Below the pieces are notes generated by a model. The model was given only the letters and a program-made list of their open reading frames with translations, was not told the origin of the DNA and ran no database searches. From Lachnospiraceae bacterium UBA3641 (GTDB lineage: Bacteria; Bacillota; Clostridia; Lachnospirales; Lachnospiraceae): a stretch of DNA of 64,000 nucleotides. Positions 1 to 7,583 of this stretch are shown here, piece by piece. The stretch spans positions 9,081 to 73,080 of the forward strand of contig DFKQ01000003.1 of NCBI GenBank assembly GCA_002373875.1. Reading direction: 5' to 3'. Made by a program: the position numbers and the translations under genes. The number at the start of each line of letters is the position of its first letter. Within the stretch, counting starts at the first letter, position 1.

Positions 1-863
1 AATAAGACAGTTACTATGGCAACAAATGCCAGATAGGCTGAATCGGAATTCTGGGTAACAAAGGTGGCGCCTCCCATTGCAACATAGATGGTCAGGAGTA
101 TATTGGATACAGTGATCTTACGCTGTTTGAATTCAAAAAAGGCCATACCGATCGGCAGAAGGACAACCATAAAGCTTGAATACCATGAAGACTGTCCAAG
201 CGTGGAGAGAAACTTAAGCATATGATATTCTTCAAGATTCTCGTAAAGCCCCAGAGGATCGATGTGGAAGCGGTGAAGGACGCCGAAGAAAAATACTATA
301 AATGCTGATGCCAGCATAAGAAAGAGCGCGTCCTTACGCCAGCTGCGCATAAAAAGCCTTGATACAAGAAAGTATAAGGCGCAGAACACCAGTTGGGAAC
401 GGAGTCCCATGTTCCAGCCCTTGTAACCCTCCCAGGGAAGGTTGACGACGGGAGAATCCTCGCCGCCCCTGAAGAGGTAAAATACCGGGAATTCATTGGT
501 TCTGTTTGGTGAGAACAGGTAGGACAGGATCGAGGCAACGGCAAAGGCGATAACAAACCAGTCGATCAGTGACAGTGATTTAACGCTTGTCTTGATCGAA
601 GCTGCATTTATCTTTTTCTCCTTAAAGAGTGCAAAAATATAAACAGCCAGCATTATGGCAGCCATAGTCAGGAACGATATGGTTATGTACATGAACATCT
701 TATATTTAAAATCACCTATATCGAAGTACTTATCATGATAAAACAGGGGCATTGCAACAAAAAATATGCATACATATGTAGTGACAAGAATTCTGAAGAT
801 GTAAAGGGTGACATCAGATGCCGACATCGGCTGACTTTTACTTTTTTTACCTTTTTTGCTCAT
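1..863 (-). CDS. O-antigen ligase/Wzy-like membrane protein, C-terminus outside window
   Basis: The gene is read leftward and leaves the window at base 1, so only the first 287 residues are seen. The protein opens with a very basic tail (MSKKGKKSK) and then shows hydrophobic helices at about residues 19-42, 56-79, 100-118, 157-172, 182-200 and 225-245. That layout, and an extracytoplasmic loop with GQSSWYSS, resembles the O-antigen ligase/polymerase (WaaL/Wzy) superfamily, which joins lipid-linked oligosaccharides at the outer face of the membrane. The start ATG is at 863, preceded by CAAGGAG. It is divergent from the Sel1-repeat gene at 979 and may share an overlapping promoter region with it. 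Family placement rests on topology, since the catalytic loops are mostly off the window. Confidence 0.7.
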   Translation of the reverse strand, partial: MSKKGKKSKSQPMSASDVTLYIFRILVTTYVCIFFVAMPLFYHDKYFDIGDFKYKMFMYITISFLTMAAIMLAVYIFALFKEKKINAASIKTSVKSLSLIDWFVIAFAVASILSYLFSPNRTNEFPVFYLFRGGEDSPVVNLPWEGYKGWNMGLRSQLVFCALYFLVSRLFMRSWRKDALFLMLASAFIVFFFGVLHRFHIDPLGLYENLEEYHMLKFLSTLGQSSWYSSFMVVLLPIGMAFFEFKQRKITVSNILLTIYVAMGGATFVTQNSDSAYLAFVAIVTVL

Positions 864-897
864 TTGAAACTCCTTGTTTTAATAAAATTCATGCAAT

Positions 898-926
898 AGT
901 ATACAACCGTTACCATTTTACAGCAA
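898..926 (-). promoter_or_regulatory. candidate promoter for the leftward ligase-like gene
   Basis: On the minus strand TTGCTG (926-921) and TATACT (903-898) are separated by 17 bp. The -35 is poor (3 of 6) and the -10 good (5 of 6). It overlaps the -35 of the rightward promoter at 917-945. This is a pattern match only. Confidence 0.35.
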
Positions 927-945
927 CTCTTCTTTAAGATATAAT
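917..945 (+). promoter_or_regulatory. promoter of the Sel1-repeat gene
   Basis: TTTACA (917-922) and a perfect TATAAT (940-945) are separated by 17 bp, a near-consensus SigA promoter. It lies 33 bp before the ATG at 979, which has its own AAGGGGG ribosome site at about 965-971. Confidence 0.65.
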
Positions 946-978
946 AGGTGGAAGATCAGTAAAAAGGGGGGATCAGGG

Positions 979-2001
979 ATGAATCGGTTCAGGTGTGACG
1001 GTTCTTATGAAGATGATATGTATGAGTACACCGAGGGAGTGTTCAAGAAATACGGAGCATCCTCAAGGTCGGCTGAGAGGGAGATCATGATATTGGCCGA
1101 GGAGGGTAACACGGTGGCCCTTAAGCTTTATGCCGATATGATCTTCTATAAGAGGATATTCAGAAGAAATGCTTACAGGGATGCCTTCTCACTGTACTTA
1201 AGGTCAGCCGGCATAAGTATTTCGGAAACCGGAGAATGGGAGATAAGTGAAAGGGCCTATCCTGTATCGTACTGGACTATAGCCTTTTGTCTCGTCAATT
1301 ACAGAAGGGGATCGTTTCTTATCAAGTGTGAGGCAATTCCCATTATAGATAGCATGACCGTATCTGAGAGACTCTCTGCGGCAATAGAACTGGCTGTTTC
1401 ATCCCTCCAGCATGCGGTTATCCCCGGAGCTCTCAACCTCATAGGACATATACTCTATGTTCTATCGAAGGATGACCGGTTGTATGAGGATCTTAAGGAT
1501 GTGATAGAAGCCAATATACCCATCAAATCCTCCCTTGCCGACATGGCAGAGGAATACTATAAGGAGGCAGCACGGAAGGGATATGTGTATGCGGCTAATA
1601 ATCTTGCGGCGAGGGAAGCGGACAGGATACTGCAGATGGAAAAGGAGGCTGATGGCGAAGCGTTTAAGTCTGCGGTGGACAGATATGCTGAATACCTTAA
1701 GATGTCGGCAGACAGGTACGAGCCCTACGCTGCCAACCGGCTGGGACTTCTCTATATGACAGGTGAGATAAGGGGAAGGGAAGGAGTCGTTATCTGTAAG
1801 GAATATACGGATGCTGTGCTTGCCAAGGAATATTTCAATAAGGCAACCGTATGCCCGGATGCCAACTCCGCATGGGCTTACTTCAACCTGATCAAGTACT
1901 TCCACAAGGATTATGATAATGATATAGAGCATATGAATGAGCACATGGATTATATCAAGGAACTGAACCCTTATGTGTACGGGCTGGCCATGGAACTGTG
2001 A
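979..2001 (+). CDS. Sel1/TPR-like repeat protein
   Basis: A 340-residue soluble protein with no signal peptide or membrane helix. At least three degenerate Sel1-like helical repeats are visible in the C-terminal half: about residues 185-210 (AEEYYKEAARKGY followed by AANNLA), 236-263 (YAEYLKMSADRYEPYAANRL) and 286-312 (AKEYFNKATVCPDANSAWAY). Sel1 repeats are alpha-alpha scaffolds that bind proteins, and no enzymatic motif is seen, so the molecular role is unknown. The gene has its own SigA-type promoter and a strong ribosome site. About 100 bp separate it from the next gene, so the two may be cotranscribed. The N-terminal 150 residues are helical but match nothing I recognise. Confidence 0.7.
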   Translation: MNRFRCDGSYEDDMYEYTEGVFKKYGASSRSAEREIMILAEEGNTVALKLYADMIFYKRIFRRNAYRDAFSLYLRSAGISISETGEWEISERAYPVSYWTIAFCLVNYRRGSFLIKCEAIPIIDSMTVSERLSAAIELAVSSLQHAVIPGALNLIGHILYVLSKDDRLYEDLKDVIEANIPIKSSLADMAEEYYKEAARKGYVYAANNLAAREADRILQMEKEADGEAFKSAVDRYAEYLKMSADRYEPYAANRLGLLYMTGEIRGREGVVICKEYTDAVLAKEYFNKATVCPDANSAWAYFNLIKYFHKDYDNDIEHMNEHMDYIKELNPYVYGLAMEL

Positions 2002-2067
2002 CCGGATATAGACCGGGATAAGCAATGAACTGACACAGGCCGTGGGAGTACGGCAGGTTATAAAGAG

Positions 2068-2094
2068 TGTCATCCTGAGCAAAGCGAAGGATCT
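2068..2094. repeat. dispersed ATCCT...AGGAT palindromic repeat fragment
   Basis: The stretch from 2068 to 2094 reads as the common TCATCCTGAGC-n-AGCGAAGGATCT type of dispersed repeat that I know from many gut Firmicutes and Bacteroidetes. It can fold with ATCCT (2072-2076) pairing AGGAT (2088-2092). It sits just before the start codon of the next gene. Only one copy was seen in the window, so family membership rests on memory. Confidence 0.4.
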
Positions 2095-2107
2095 TAATGA
2101 GGTACAT

Positions 2108-4306
2108 ATGGAACAATATATAAAATTAAAAGACCTTGCGGGTCATCTGCATTTAAATAAGGGAGATAATGTATACGTAACATCCGATGTTAAGCAGCTT
2201 CTGTATGACTGCATGCAGCATGAGGATGATACGGATCTTAATATACTGATAGACGGGATAACAGATATAATAGGACCCGATGCAACGCTTGTATTTCCGA
2301 CCTTCAACTGGGCCTTCTGCAAGGGTGAAGCATATGATCATTATAAGACGCCCTGTAAGACGGGGTCTTTAGGTAAGCTGGCGCTTAAAAGGAATGACTT
2401 TTCAAGAACTAAGCACCCTATTTACTCATTTGCCGTTTGGGGAAGGGATAAGGAAGAACTGTGTGCAATGGATAACAAGTCATCATTTGGTCCCGATTCA
2501 CCCTTTGCATTTATGGTCGACCATGGCTACCGTAATCTCTTTATAGATAAGGATACGCAGCATTCCTTCGTATTCGTCCATTACGCGGAGGAATCAAGCG
2601 GTCCCGTGCCATATCGTTATCTTAAGGATTTTACGGCCGATTACACGGATGCCTCGGGACTTGTGCGCAGTGCCACCTATTCCATGAATGTGCGTAATCT
2701 CGGCATGGATGTTGAAAACACGATACTTCCTCTCGAGGATGAATTTATGGAGAAGGGGATAGAGGAGAAGTTCTTCGTTAACGGCATAGAATATAAGATA
2801 ATAGAACTTAAGGAGAGTCATCCGATAATCGTTTCGGATGTGATCAACAACAGGAGCAGGCGGGTGTGTTCATATATCGGACAGGATGATGACCCTGAGG
2901 TTCTCGGCAACAGTATGTATAAGCTCGCGGACAGACTTTTCCCGATATGCCGGTCCATAACAGGCGAGGGTGTAAGGGAGACCTTTGATATTCTTAAGGA
3001 GTATATTCCCGATCTTGTGCTTTACGAGGTACCTACGGGGACTAAGGTAATGGACTGGACCGTGCCTAAGGAATGGAGGATTGAGGAAGCCTACATAGAG
3101 GATGAAAACGGCAAAAGGATAATTGACTTTAAGGACAATAATCTTCATGTTCTTGGTTACTCGGTGCCTGTGGATGAATGGATGAGCTTTGATGAACTGG
3201 AGTCTCATATCTACACATTAAAGGATCAGCCGGACCTCATACCATATGTTACTTCCTATTATAAGGAACGCTGGGGTTTTTCGATGAGTCAGGTTATGAA
3301 GGACAGCCTTGACAGGAGCCTTAAGTACCATGCGGTGATCAAGTCGTCACTTTTCGACGGTCATCTTACCTACGGGGAGCTTATAATCCCGGGTGTGCTT
3401 GAGAAGGAGGTATTCCTGTCAACCTATATATGCCATCCCTCTATGGCCAATAATGAATGTTCGGGTCCGTCGGTCATGACTCATCTTATTTCCTATATTA
3501 AGAGCAAGCGTAACAGAAGGTATACCTACCGTATAGTGTTTGTACCCGAAACGATAGGTGCGATAACCTACCTGTCCAAGAATCTTGACCATATGAAGAA
3601 GAAGGTGATCGCGGGCTTTAACTTAACCTGTGTGGGCGATGACAGGGATTATTCTATCGTTCATTCAAGATACGCAGATACGCTGGCTGATAAGGTGCTG
3701 ACATCAGTCCTTGAATCACATACAGACAGTTACTCGGATTACTCATATTTAAAGCGCGGTTCGGATGAGAGACAGTATCAGGCTCCGGGAGTTGACCTGC
3801 CCCTGGTGTGTTTCTGCAGATCCAAATATCATGTTTACCCTGAGTATCACACATCGGGGGACAACATGTCCATAGTATCGCCGGAGGGCTTCTATGGTGC
3901 CTTCAGCGTGATGCGCAAGTGTATCGACAAGATAGAAGACATGAATGAATACATGATCCGGGCAGCAGGAGACAGTTCAGGAGACAGGGGACGGTTCTCT
4001 GTCACCCCTGATAGGCAGTGTTTGGCAGAAAGAAGCAACGGTACTCTGGAAACAGAAAACCGTTCCCTGTCTCCAAAGTACCGGGTAACCTGTCTGTGTG
4101 AGCCTCAGCTTGGCAAGAGGGGGCTTGTGCCTACAATGAGTTCCAAGGAGACTTATCAGGAAACGCTTGCAATGAAGGATGTACTGGCTTATGCTGACGG
4201 GACCCACACGGTTTCGGAGCTTGCCGGGATTATCGGACAACCCATTGAGGTTGTGCTTAAGGTTATAAAGCAGCTGCTGGAAGCGGATCTGCTTACCGAA
4301 GTATAA
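2108..4306 (+). CDS. AAC(3)-like N-acyltransferase fused to DUF4910 aminopeptidase-like domain
   Basis: I place the start at ATG 2108 (732 residues), because upstream in-frame codons would be translated through a dispersed repeat. Residues about 15-230 resemble the AAC(3) antibiotic N-acetyltransferase fold (GPDATLVFPTF, then SRTKHPIYSFAVWG and FGPDSPFAFM, later VHYAEESSG). Residues about 270-620 match DUF4910, an M28-aminopeptidase-like domain found in polysaccharide clusters (LFPICRSITGEGVRETF, STYICHPSMANNECSGPS, PEYHTSGDN). A small winged-helix-like tail closes the protein. The AAC(3) fold here more probably modifies an amino sugar or acyl-carrier-bound substrate than a drug, since an acyl carrier protein gene follows. 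Residues about 624-656 are an in-frame palindromic repeat insertion. Substrate and product are unknown. Confidence 0.75.
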   Translation: MEQYIKLKDLAGHLHLNKGDNVYVTSDVKQLLYDCMQHEDDTDLNILIDGITDIIGPDATLVFPTFNWAFCKGEAYDHYKTPCKTGSLGKLALKRNDFSRTKHPIYSFAVWGRDKEELCAMDNKSSFGPDSPFAFMVDHGYRNLFIDKDTQHSFVFVHYAEESSGPVPYRYLKDFTADYTDASGLVRSATYSMNVRNLGMDVENTILPLEDEFMEKGIEEKFFVNGIEYKIIELKESHPIIVSDVINNRSRRVCSYIGQDDDPEVLGNSMYKLADRLFPICRSITGEGVRETFDILKEYIPDLVLYEVPTGTKVMDWTVPKEWRIEEAYIEDENGKRIIDFKDNNLHVLGYSVPVDEWMSFDELESHIYTLKDQPDLIPYVTSYYKERWGFSMSQVMKDSLDRSLKYHAVIKSSLFDGHLTYGELIIPGVLEKEVFLSTYICHPSMANNECSGPSVMTHLISYIKSKRNRRYTYRIVFVPETIGAITYLSKNLDHMKKKVIAGFNLTCVGDDRDYSIVHSRYADTLADKVLTSVLESHTDSYSDYSYLKRGSDERQYQAPGVDLPLVCFCRSKYHVYPEYHTSGDNMSIVSPEGFYGAFSVMRKCIDKIEDMNEYMIRAAGDSSGDRGRFSVTPDRQCLAERSNGTLETENRSLSPKYRVTCLCEPQLGKRGLVPTMSSKETYQETLAMKDVLAYADGTHTVSELAGIIGQPIEVVLKVIKQLLEADLLTEV
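3980..4074. repeat. palindromic REP-like element inserted in frame in a coding region
   Basis: The arms 3980-4005 and 4049-4074 are inverted repeats matching at 22 of 26 positions, with a loop of about 43 bp. The arm contains the GGGGACGGTTCTCTGTCAC motif. A related palindrome lies at 45338-45379 and a half-copy at 9458-9476. The insertion keeps the reading frame of the DUF4910 fusion gene and adds about 32 polar residues in a linker. Confidence 0.75.
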
Positions 4307-4366
4307 ATGCCCCATTGGTTCTGACGTAAGTGTCAGTAAATATGAAAACCGGAGAGAAGAAGAGAT

Positions 4367-4618
4367 ATGACAAGAGAAGAAATAATGAATAAGGTTAATG
4401 AGATATTCAGGGATGTATTTGATGACGATTCACTCATCATCACGGATTCCACGAACTCGGATGACATTGAGGACTGGGATTCGCTTGAGCATATATCTCT
4501 GATAATCTCAATGGAGAAGGAGTTCGATCTTAAGTTCGATATCAAGGAAGTAAACAAGCTTGAGAATGTAGGCCAGATGGTCGACATGATCAGGGAGAAG
4601 CTCGAAGAAAAGTCATAA
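4367..4618 (+). CDS. acyl carrier protein
   Basis: An 83-residue acidic, helical protein of usual ACP length. The phosphopantetheine attachment site is clear: DWDSLEHISL, with Ser39 as the modified residue. It carries acyl or aminoacyl groups as thioesters in the cytoplasm. It is not embedded in a fatty-acid synthase operon. It sits between the AAC(3)/DUF4910 fusion and a MaoC hydratase, so it is probably a dedicated carrier that hands an acyl group to one of these neighbours or to the surface-glycan pathway. The AAC(3)-like transferase upstream is a plausible partner, by inference. The ACP call itself is secure. Confidence 0.9.
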   Translation: MTREEIMNKVNEIFRDVFDDDSLIITDSTNSDDIEDWDSLEHISLIISMEKEFDLKFDIKEVNKLENVGQMVDMIREKLEEKS

Positions 4619-4710
4619 ATATAAGATTGATTTCCCGGTTTATATGACAGTTAAATCGGTTAATGGAATAACGTAAAAAGTAGAAAAGATAAAGAATAGT
4701 TTTGCTATAT

Positions 4711-4853
4711 AACAATGTTATGTAACATTAATACATAACAATAATACATAACAAAGATGTACAACGTTGATATATAACAATAATATATAACGAAGATACA
4801 TAACAACGATACGTAACAACGATACGTAACACAAATATATAACGACGATATAT
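4711..4853. repeat. 13-bp tandem repeat, 11 units
   Basis: Eleven consecutive units of exactly 13 bp, each starting with AAC and ending in AT-rich sequence, run from 4711 to 4853. Examples are AACAATAATACAT (4737), AACGAAGATACAT (4789) and two identical AACAACGATACGT (4802 and 4815). No base is gained or lost between units although the sequence has diverged. The array ends 31 bp before the MaoC start codon. Confidence 0.9.
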
Positions 4854-4884
4854 ATCGCTGTTATCTTAAGGAGATATCCGTATA

Positions 4885-5328
4885 ATGAATACATACACAT
4901 ACGACCAGATAGAAATAGGCCATAAAGAGAGCTTTACAGTCAGGGTCACGCAGGAGGATATGGATAAATTCCGTGAGATAACCGGAGATGTAAATCCCCT
5001 CCATAAGGATGCGGAATATGCCGGATCATTAGGACACCCGGGCTGTGTTGTCTTTGGAATGTTAACGGCATCATATCTGTCAACGCTGGCGGGGGTATAT
5101 CTCCCCGGTGAGCATTCCCTTATACACAGTGTGAAGACAGGGTTTTCAAACGCTGTATATGTTGGTGATGAACTGACGATCGAAGGTACCGTGACCGAAA
5201 AAAACGATACTTTTGAACTGATCATCATAAAAGCTGTTATAAAAAATCAGGCCGGCAGGAAGGTGTGCAAGGCTGAAATGCAGGTTGGAATTGGGCATGA
5301 GGTGGCTGCGAAGCAGACGGAGTCCTGA
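4885..5328 (+). CDS. MaoC-family (R)-specific enoyl-CoA/ACP hydratase
   Basis: The 147-residue protein is a single hot-dog domain of MaoC type. The hydratase-2 motif FREITGDVNPLHKD lies at residues 29-42, with Asp35 and His40 as the expected catalytic pair. Such enzymes hydrate trans-2-enoyl thioesters to (R)-3-hydroxyacyl thioesters. An ACP gene lies 270 bp upstream and an acyl-CoA synthetase about 2.4 kb downstream, so an acyl-thioester pathway is plausible. The ribosome site AAGGAG is at 4868-4873. A 13-bp tandem array fills the upstream region. The last 34 bp before the stop region are duplicated 47 bp downstream, in the leader of the sirtuin gene, so this 3' end has been rearranged. Confidence 0.85.
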   Translation: MNTYTYDQIEIGHKESFTVRVTQEDMDKFREITGDVNPLHKDAEYAGSLGHPGCVVFGMLTASYLSTLAGVYLPGEHSLIHSVKTGFSNAVYVGDELTIEGTVTEKNDTFELIIIKAVIKNQAGRKVCKAEMQVGIGHEVAAKQTES

Positions 5329-5369
5329 TGCCGTAAATTGGGCATGAGGTGGCTGCGAAGCAGACGGAG
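5289..5369. repeat. 34-bp perfect direct repeat, 47 bp apart
   Basis: Bases 5289-5322 (the 3' end of the MaoC gene) recur without mismatch at 5336-5369, just before the sirtuin ribosome site. The unit begins AATTGGGCATGAGG and ends CAGACGGAG. It looks like a recent local tandem duplication. Confidence 0.9.
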
Positions 5370-5385
5370 AAAAAGGAGGATTAAA

Positions 5386-6141
5386 ATGAGCGAAATTGAA
5401 AAACTGAAGGAACTGATCGATGAGAGCGAAAACATTGTGTTCTTCGGGGGAGCGGGAGTGTCGACCGAGAGCGGGATCCCGGATTTCAGGAGTAAGGACG
5501 GTCTGTACAATCAGCATGATGTACAGTTCGATATGTATCAGCCCGAATATCTCTTAAGCCACAGCTGCCTTGTCAATGAGCCGAAGATTTATTATGAGTT
5601 CCACAGGCAGAAGATGGATACCCGAAACATAGAGCCCAACAATGCCCACAAGTATCTGGCTGCTCTTGAGAAGGCAGGCAAGCTTAAAGCGATCGTGACC
5701 CAGAACATAGACGGACTTCATCAGAAGGCCGGAAGTAAGGTCGTGTATGAGATACATGGCAGTGCGCTCAGGAATTACTGTATGAAGTGTAAAAAAGAAT
5801 ACCCGTATGACTATATATTTGAATCAAAAGAACCTATTCCCAAGTGTTCATGCGGTGGAACGATACGTCCAGATATCACCTTATATGAGGAAGGTCTTCC
5901 CGACGACCAGGTTGACGGAGCAATACGATCAATAGCGGGGGCTGACATGCTTATAATAGGAGGAACTTCGCTTACGGTGTATCCGGCGGCTTCATTCATT
6001 AACTATTTCAAGGGCAAAAACCTTGTAATAATCAATCAGGCTGAAATAAATGTCCGTACAGCTCCTAACACTCTTATCATAAAGGACAGGATAGGCCGGG
6101 TCTTCAGTGAACTTGCAAAGCTTCAGGGAATAAAATTGTGA
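5386..6141 (+). CDS. cobB: NAD-dependent protein deacylase, sirtuin family
   Basis: ATG 5386 is the start because AAGGAGG at 5373-5379 sits correctly before it. An earlier in-frame TTG lies in the duplicated segment. The 251-residue product has the full Sir2 signature: GAGVSTESGIPDFRS (residues 22-36), TQNIDGLH (105-112), catalytic His124 in EIHGS, and a four-cysteine zinc site at 132, 135, 154 and 156. It uses NAD+ to remove acyl groups from lysines, giving nicotinamide and O-acyl-ADP-ribose. Acyl-CoA synthetases are classic sirtuin targets, and one is encoded at 7713. The direct link here is only suggested by proximity. Confidence 0.93.
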   Translation: MSEIEKLKELIDESENIVFFGGAGVSTESGIPDFRSKDGLYNQHDVQFDMYQPEYLLSHSCLVNEPKIYYEFHRQKMDTRNIEPNNAHKYLAALEKAGKLKAIVTQNIDGLHQKAGSKVVYEIHGSALRNYCMKCKKEYPYDYIFESKEPIPKCSCGGTIRPDITLYEEGLPDDQVDGAIRSIAGADMLIIGGTSLTVYPAASFINYFKGKNLVIINQAEINVRTAPNTLIIKDRIGRVFSELAKLQGIKL

Positions 6142-6168
6142 TTTGGAATTACGTTTTCAAGGAAATAC

Positions 6169-6197
6169 TTGAAATCCGTGTGATTCTGTGTTACCAT
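6169..6197 (+). promoter_or_regulatory. candidate promoter of the rpsF-ssb-rpsR operon
   Basis: TTGAAA (6169-6174) and TACCAT (6192-6197) are 17 bp apart, and TGT just before the -10 gives an extended -10. The transcript would have a leader of about 95 nt with a GC-rich self-complementary stretch around 6222-6240. An S6:S18-binding autoregulatory leader is expected in Firmicutes, but I could not identify its conserved bulge with certainty. Confidence 0.4.
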
Positions 6198-6297
6198 TTT
6201 TACTCGTGATACAATTGTTGGCAGGGCAGGGCCCTGACCCTTAATTCCTTGCTTCATCAATGTAAGATGAGGCCAGAGACCAAAAGGAGGTACTAGC

Positions 6298-6585
6298 ATG
6301 AACAAATATGAGTTATGCGTTGTTCTTAGTGCTAAGATCGAAGATGACGAGAGAGCAGCCACCCTCGAGAAGGTACAGAAGTACATTACTCGTTTCGGAG
6401 GCACGGTAACGAACATCGAAGAATGGGGTAAGAAGAGATTAGCTTACGAGATTCAGAAGATGAAGGAAGCTTACTACTACTTCGTACAGTTTGACGCCGA
6501 ATCAACAGCTCCCATTGAAATCGAGAATCGCGTGCGCATCATGGAAAACGTTATCAGGTTCTTATGCGTTAGAGCAGATGCATAA
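6298..6585 (+). CDS. rpsF: 30S ribosomal protein S6
   Basis: A 95-residue protein with the typical S6 beginning MNKYELCVVLSAKIEDDE and the conserved region EWGKKRLAYEIQKMKEAYY. S6 pairs with S18 on the central domain of 16S rRNA. AAAGGAGG lies just before the ATG. The gene opens the conserved rpsF-ssb-rpsR operon with 17 bp to ssb. Length and sequence are normal. Confidence 0.97.
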   Translation: MNKYELCVVLSAKIEDDERAATLEKVQKYITRFGGTVTNIEEWGKKRLAYEIQKMKEAYYYFVQFDAESTAPIEIENRVRIMENVIRFLCVRADA

Positions 6586-6602
6586 TAGGAAGTGAGCAGA
6601 TA

Positions 6603-7040
6603 ATGAATAAAGTTATCCTTATGGGAAGATTAACACGTGATCCTGATGTAAGATATTCATCGGGGGATAATGCAATGGCCATCGCGAGATATACGCTTGC
6701 GGTAGACAGAAGGTTTAAGAGAAACGGTGACGACCAGACGGCTGATTTCATAGGATGTGTGGCATTCGGCAGGCAGGGCGAATTCGCTGAGAAATATTTC
6801 AGGAAGGGAACCAAGGTTGCCGTTACCGGACGTATTCAGACAGGAAGCTACACCAATAAGGACGGTCAGAAGGTATACACCACGGACGTAGTCGTAGAGG
6901 AGCAGGAATTCGCGGAGAGCAAGAATGCCGGAACAGATAATTCCGGATTTGCACCTGCAGGACCTGCGCAAGCAACTGACCCGGGAGACGGCTTTATGAA
7001 CATTCCGGACGGAATAGATGAGGAACTGCCGTTTAACTAG
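6603..7040 (+). CDS. ssb: single-stranded DNA-binding protein
   Basis: A 145-residue SSB. The OB-fold fills residues 1-105 ([60 protein letters not shown]). A Gly/Pro/Ala-rich flexible linker follows, and the acidic tail [10 protein letters not shown] is the docking tip used by RecO, PriA and other repair proteins. It binds ssDNA as a tetramer in replication and repair. Its place between rpsF and rpsR is the common Firmicute order. Confidence 0.97.
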   Translation: MNKVILMGRLTRDPDVRYSSGDNAMAIARYTLAVDRRFKRNGDDQTADFIGCVAFGRQGEFAEKYFRKGTKVAVTGRIQTGSYTNKDGQKVYTTDVVVEEQEFAESKNAGTDNSGFAPAGPAQATDPGDGFMNIPDGIDEELPFN

Positions 7041-7063
7041 GGTTACCTAAGGAGGTAATTGAA

Positions 7064-7339
7064 ATGGCTTATAACAGACCACAGGGAGATAATGACAGGG
7101 CTGATTCTCCGATGAGGAGAAGAGGCGGAATTCGCAGAAGGAAGAAGGTATGCGCATTCTGTGGTAAGGATAAGAATATTGATTATAAGGATGCAGCTAC
7201 ACTTAAGAAGTTTGTTTCCGAGAGGGGTAAGATCCTTCCCAGAAGGATCACCGGAACATGCGCTAAGCATCAGAGGGCACTTACTGTTGCCGTTAAGAGG
7301 GCGCGTCACGTAGCTATCATGCCTTATGTACAGGATTGA
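7064..7339 (+). CDS. rpsR: 30S ribosomal protein S18
   Basis: A 91-residue S18 with a basic tail of about 20 residues and the family core [20 protein letters not shown], followed by [20 protein letters not shown]. The CxxC pair near residues 28-31 is the zinc-binding-type form of S18. It forms the S6:S18 heterodimer in the small subunit. AAGGAGG precedes the ATG. It is the last gene of the operon and is followed by a strong terminator. Confidence 0.97.
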   Translation: MAYNRPQGDNDRADSPMRRRGGIRRRKKVCAFCGKDKNIDYKDAATLKKFVSERGKILPRRITGTCAKHQRALTVAVKRARHVAIMPYVQD

Positions 7340-7356
7340 TGATCATTTTGGAACTG

Positions 7357-7387
7357 AAAAACCGGCTGCGTCTGCAGCCGGTTTTTA
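7357..7387 (+). terminator. Rho-independent terminator after rpsR
   Basis: AAAACCGGCTGC and GCAGCCGGTTTT form a perfect 12-bp stem with a short loop, followed by a T run. It closes the rpsF-ssb-rpsR operon. Confidence 0.9.
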
Positions 7388-7429
7388 ATCGATTATAGTT
7401 TTTGTACTCAATGTATCGAAAACATGTTC

Positions 7430-7458
7430 TTGATATGGTGAAGCCCATATGATATTAT
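7430..7458 (+). promoter_or_regulatory. promoter of the holin-like toxin mRNA
   Basis: TTGATA (7430-7435) and TATTAT (7453-7458) are separated by 17 bp, each 5 of 6 to consensus. Transcription would start near 7465, giving a short leader that begins just before the hairpin hiding the ribosome site. Confidence 0.65.
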
Positions 7459-7475
7459 AAAGCGTGGAGCGGTAT

Positions 7476-7491
7476 CCCTGCGTATGCAGGG
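7476..7491 (+). promoter_or_regulatory. hairpin covering the toxin ribosome-binding site
   Basis: CCCTGC (7476-7481) pairs perfectly with GCAGGG (7486-7491) across a GTAT loop. The downstream arm contains most of the AGGGAG ribosome site (7488-7493) for the ATG at 7503. A 5' hairpin that blocks translation until the mRNA is processed is characteristic of type I toxins. Confidence 0.65.
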
Positions 7492-7502
7492 AGATGATGC
7501 CA

Positions 7503-7583
7503 ATGGTAACTTATGCGGAATTATTTACATATTCTCTGGTTATTATAGCAGTTATAACATTGGTTTATAAGATAAAGAAATAA
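7503..7583 (+). CDS. holin-like small membrane toxin (type I TA)
   Basis: A 26-codon gene with sequence MVTYAELFTYSLVIIAVITL then VYKIKK. It is one transmembrane helix with a short polar N-terminus and a lysine-rich C-terminus, the pattern of the putative holin-like toxin family (Hol_Tox, PF16935) of Firmicutes. Such peptides insert in the membrane and are held silent by an antisense RNA. The locus has the expected parts: its own promoter, a leader hairpin over the ribosome site, a two-way terminator overlapping the stop codon and a strong opposing promoter downstream. In-frame ATGs at 7494 and 7497 are alternative starts but lie too near the ribosome site. Toxicity itself is inferred from family. 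Confidence 0.8.
   Translation: MVTYAELFTYSLVIIAVITLVYKIKK

Noticed and set aside
2108..2800. Aminoglycoside resistance gene (AAC(3))
   Set aside because: Only the fold is shared. Fusion to DUF4910 and the ACP neighbour make sugar or carrier chemistry more likely than drug resistance.
4711..4853. CRISPR array
   Set aside because: The units are 13 bp, contiguous and without spacers, and no cas genes are present.
6198..6297. S6:S18-binding leader of rpsF
   Set aside because: Expected from known biology, but the conserved bulged stem could not be identified with confidence, so it is not listed as a feature.
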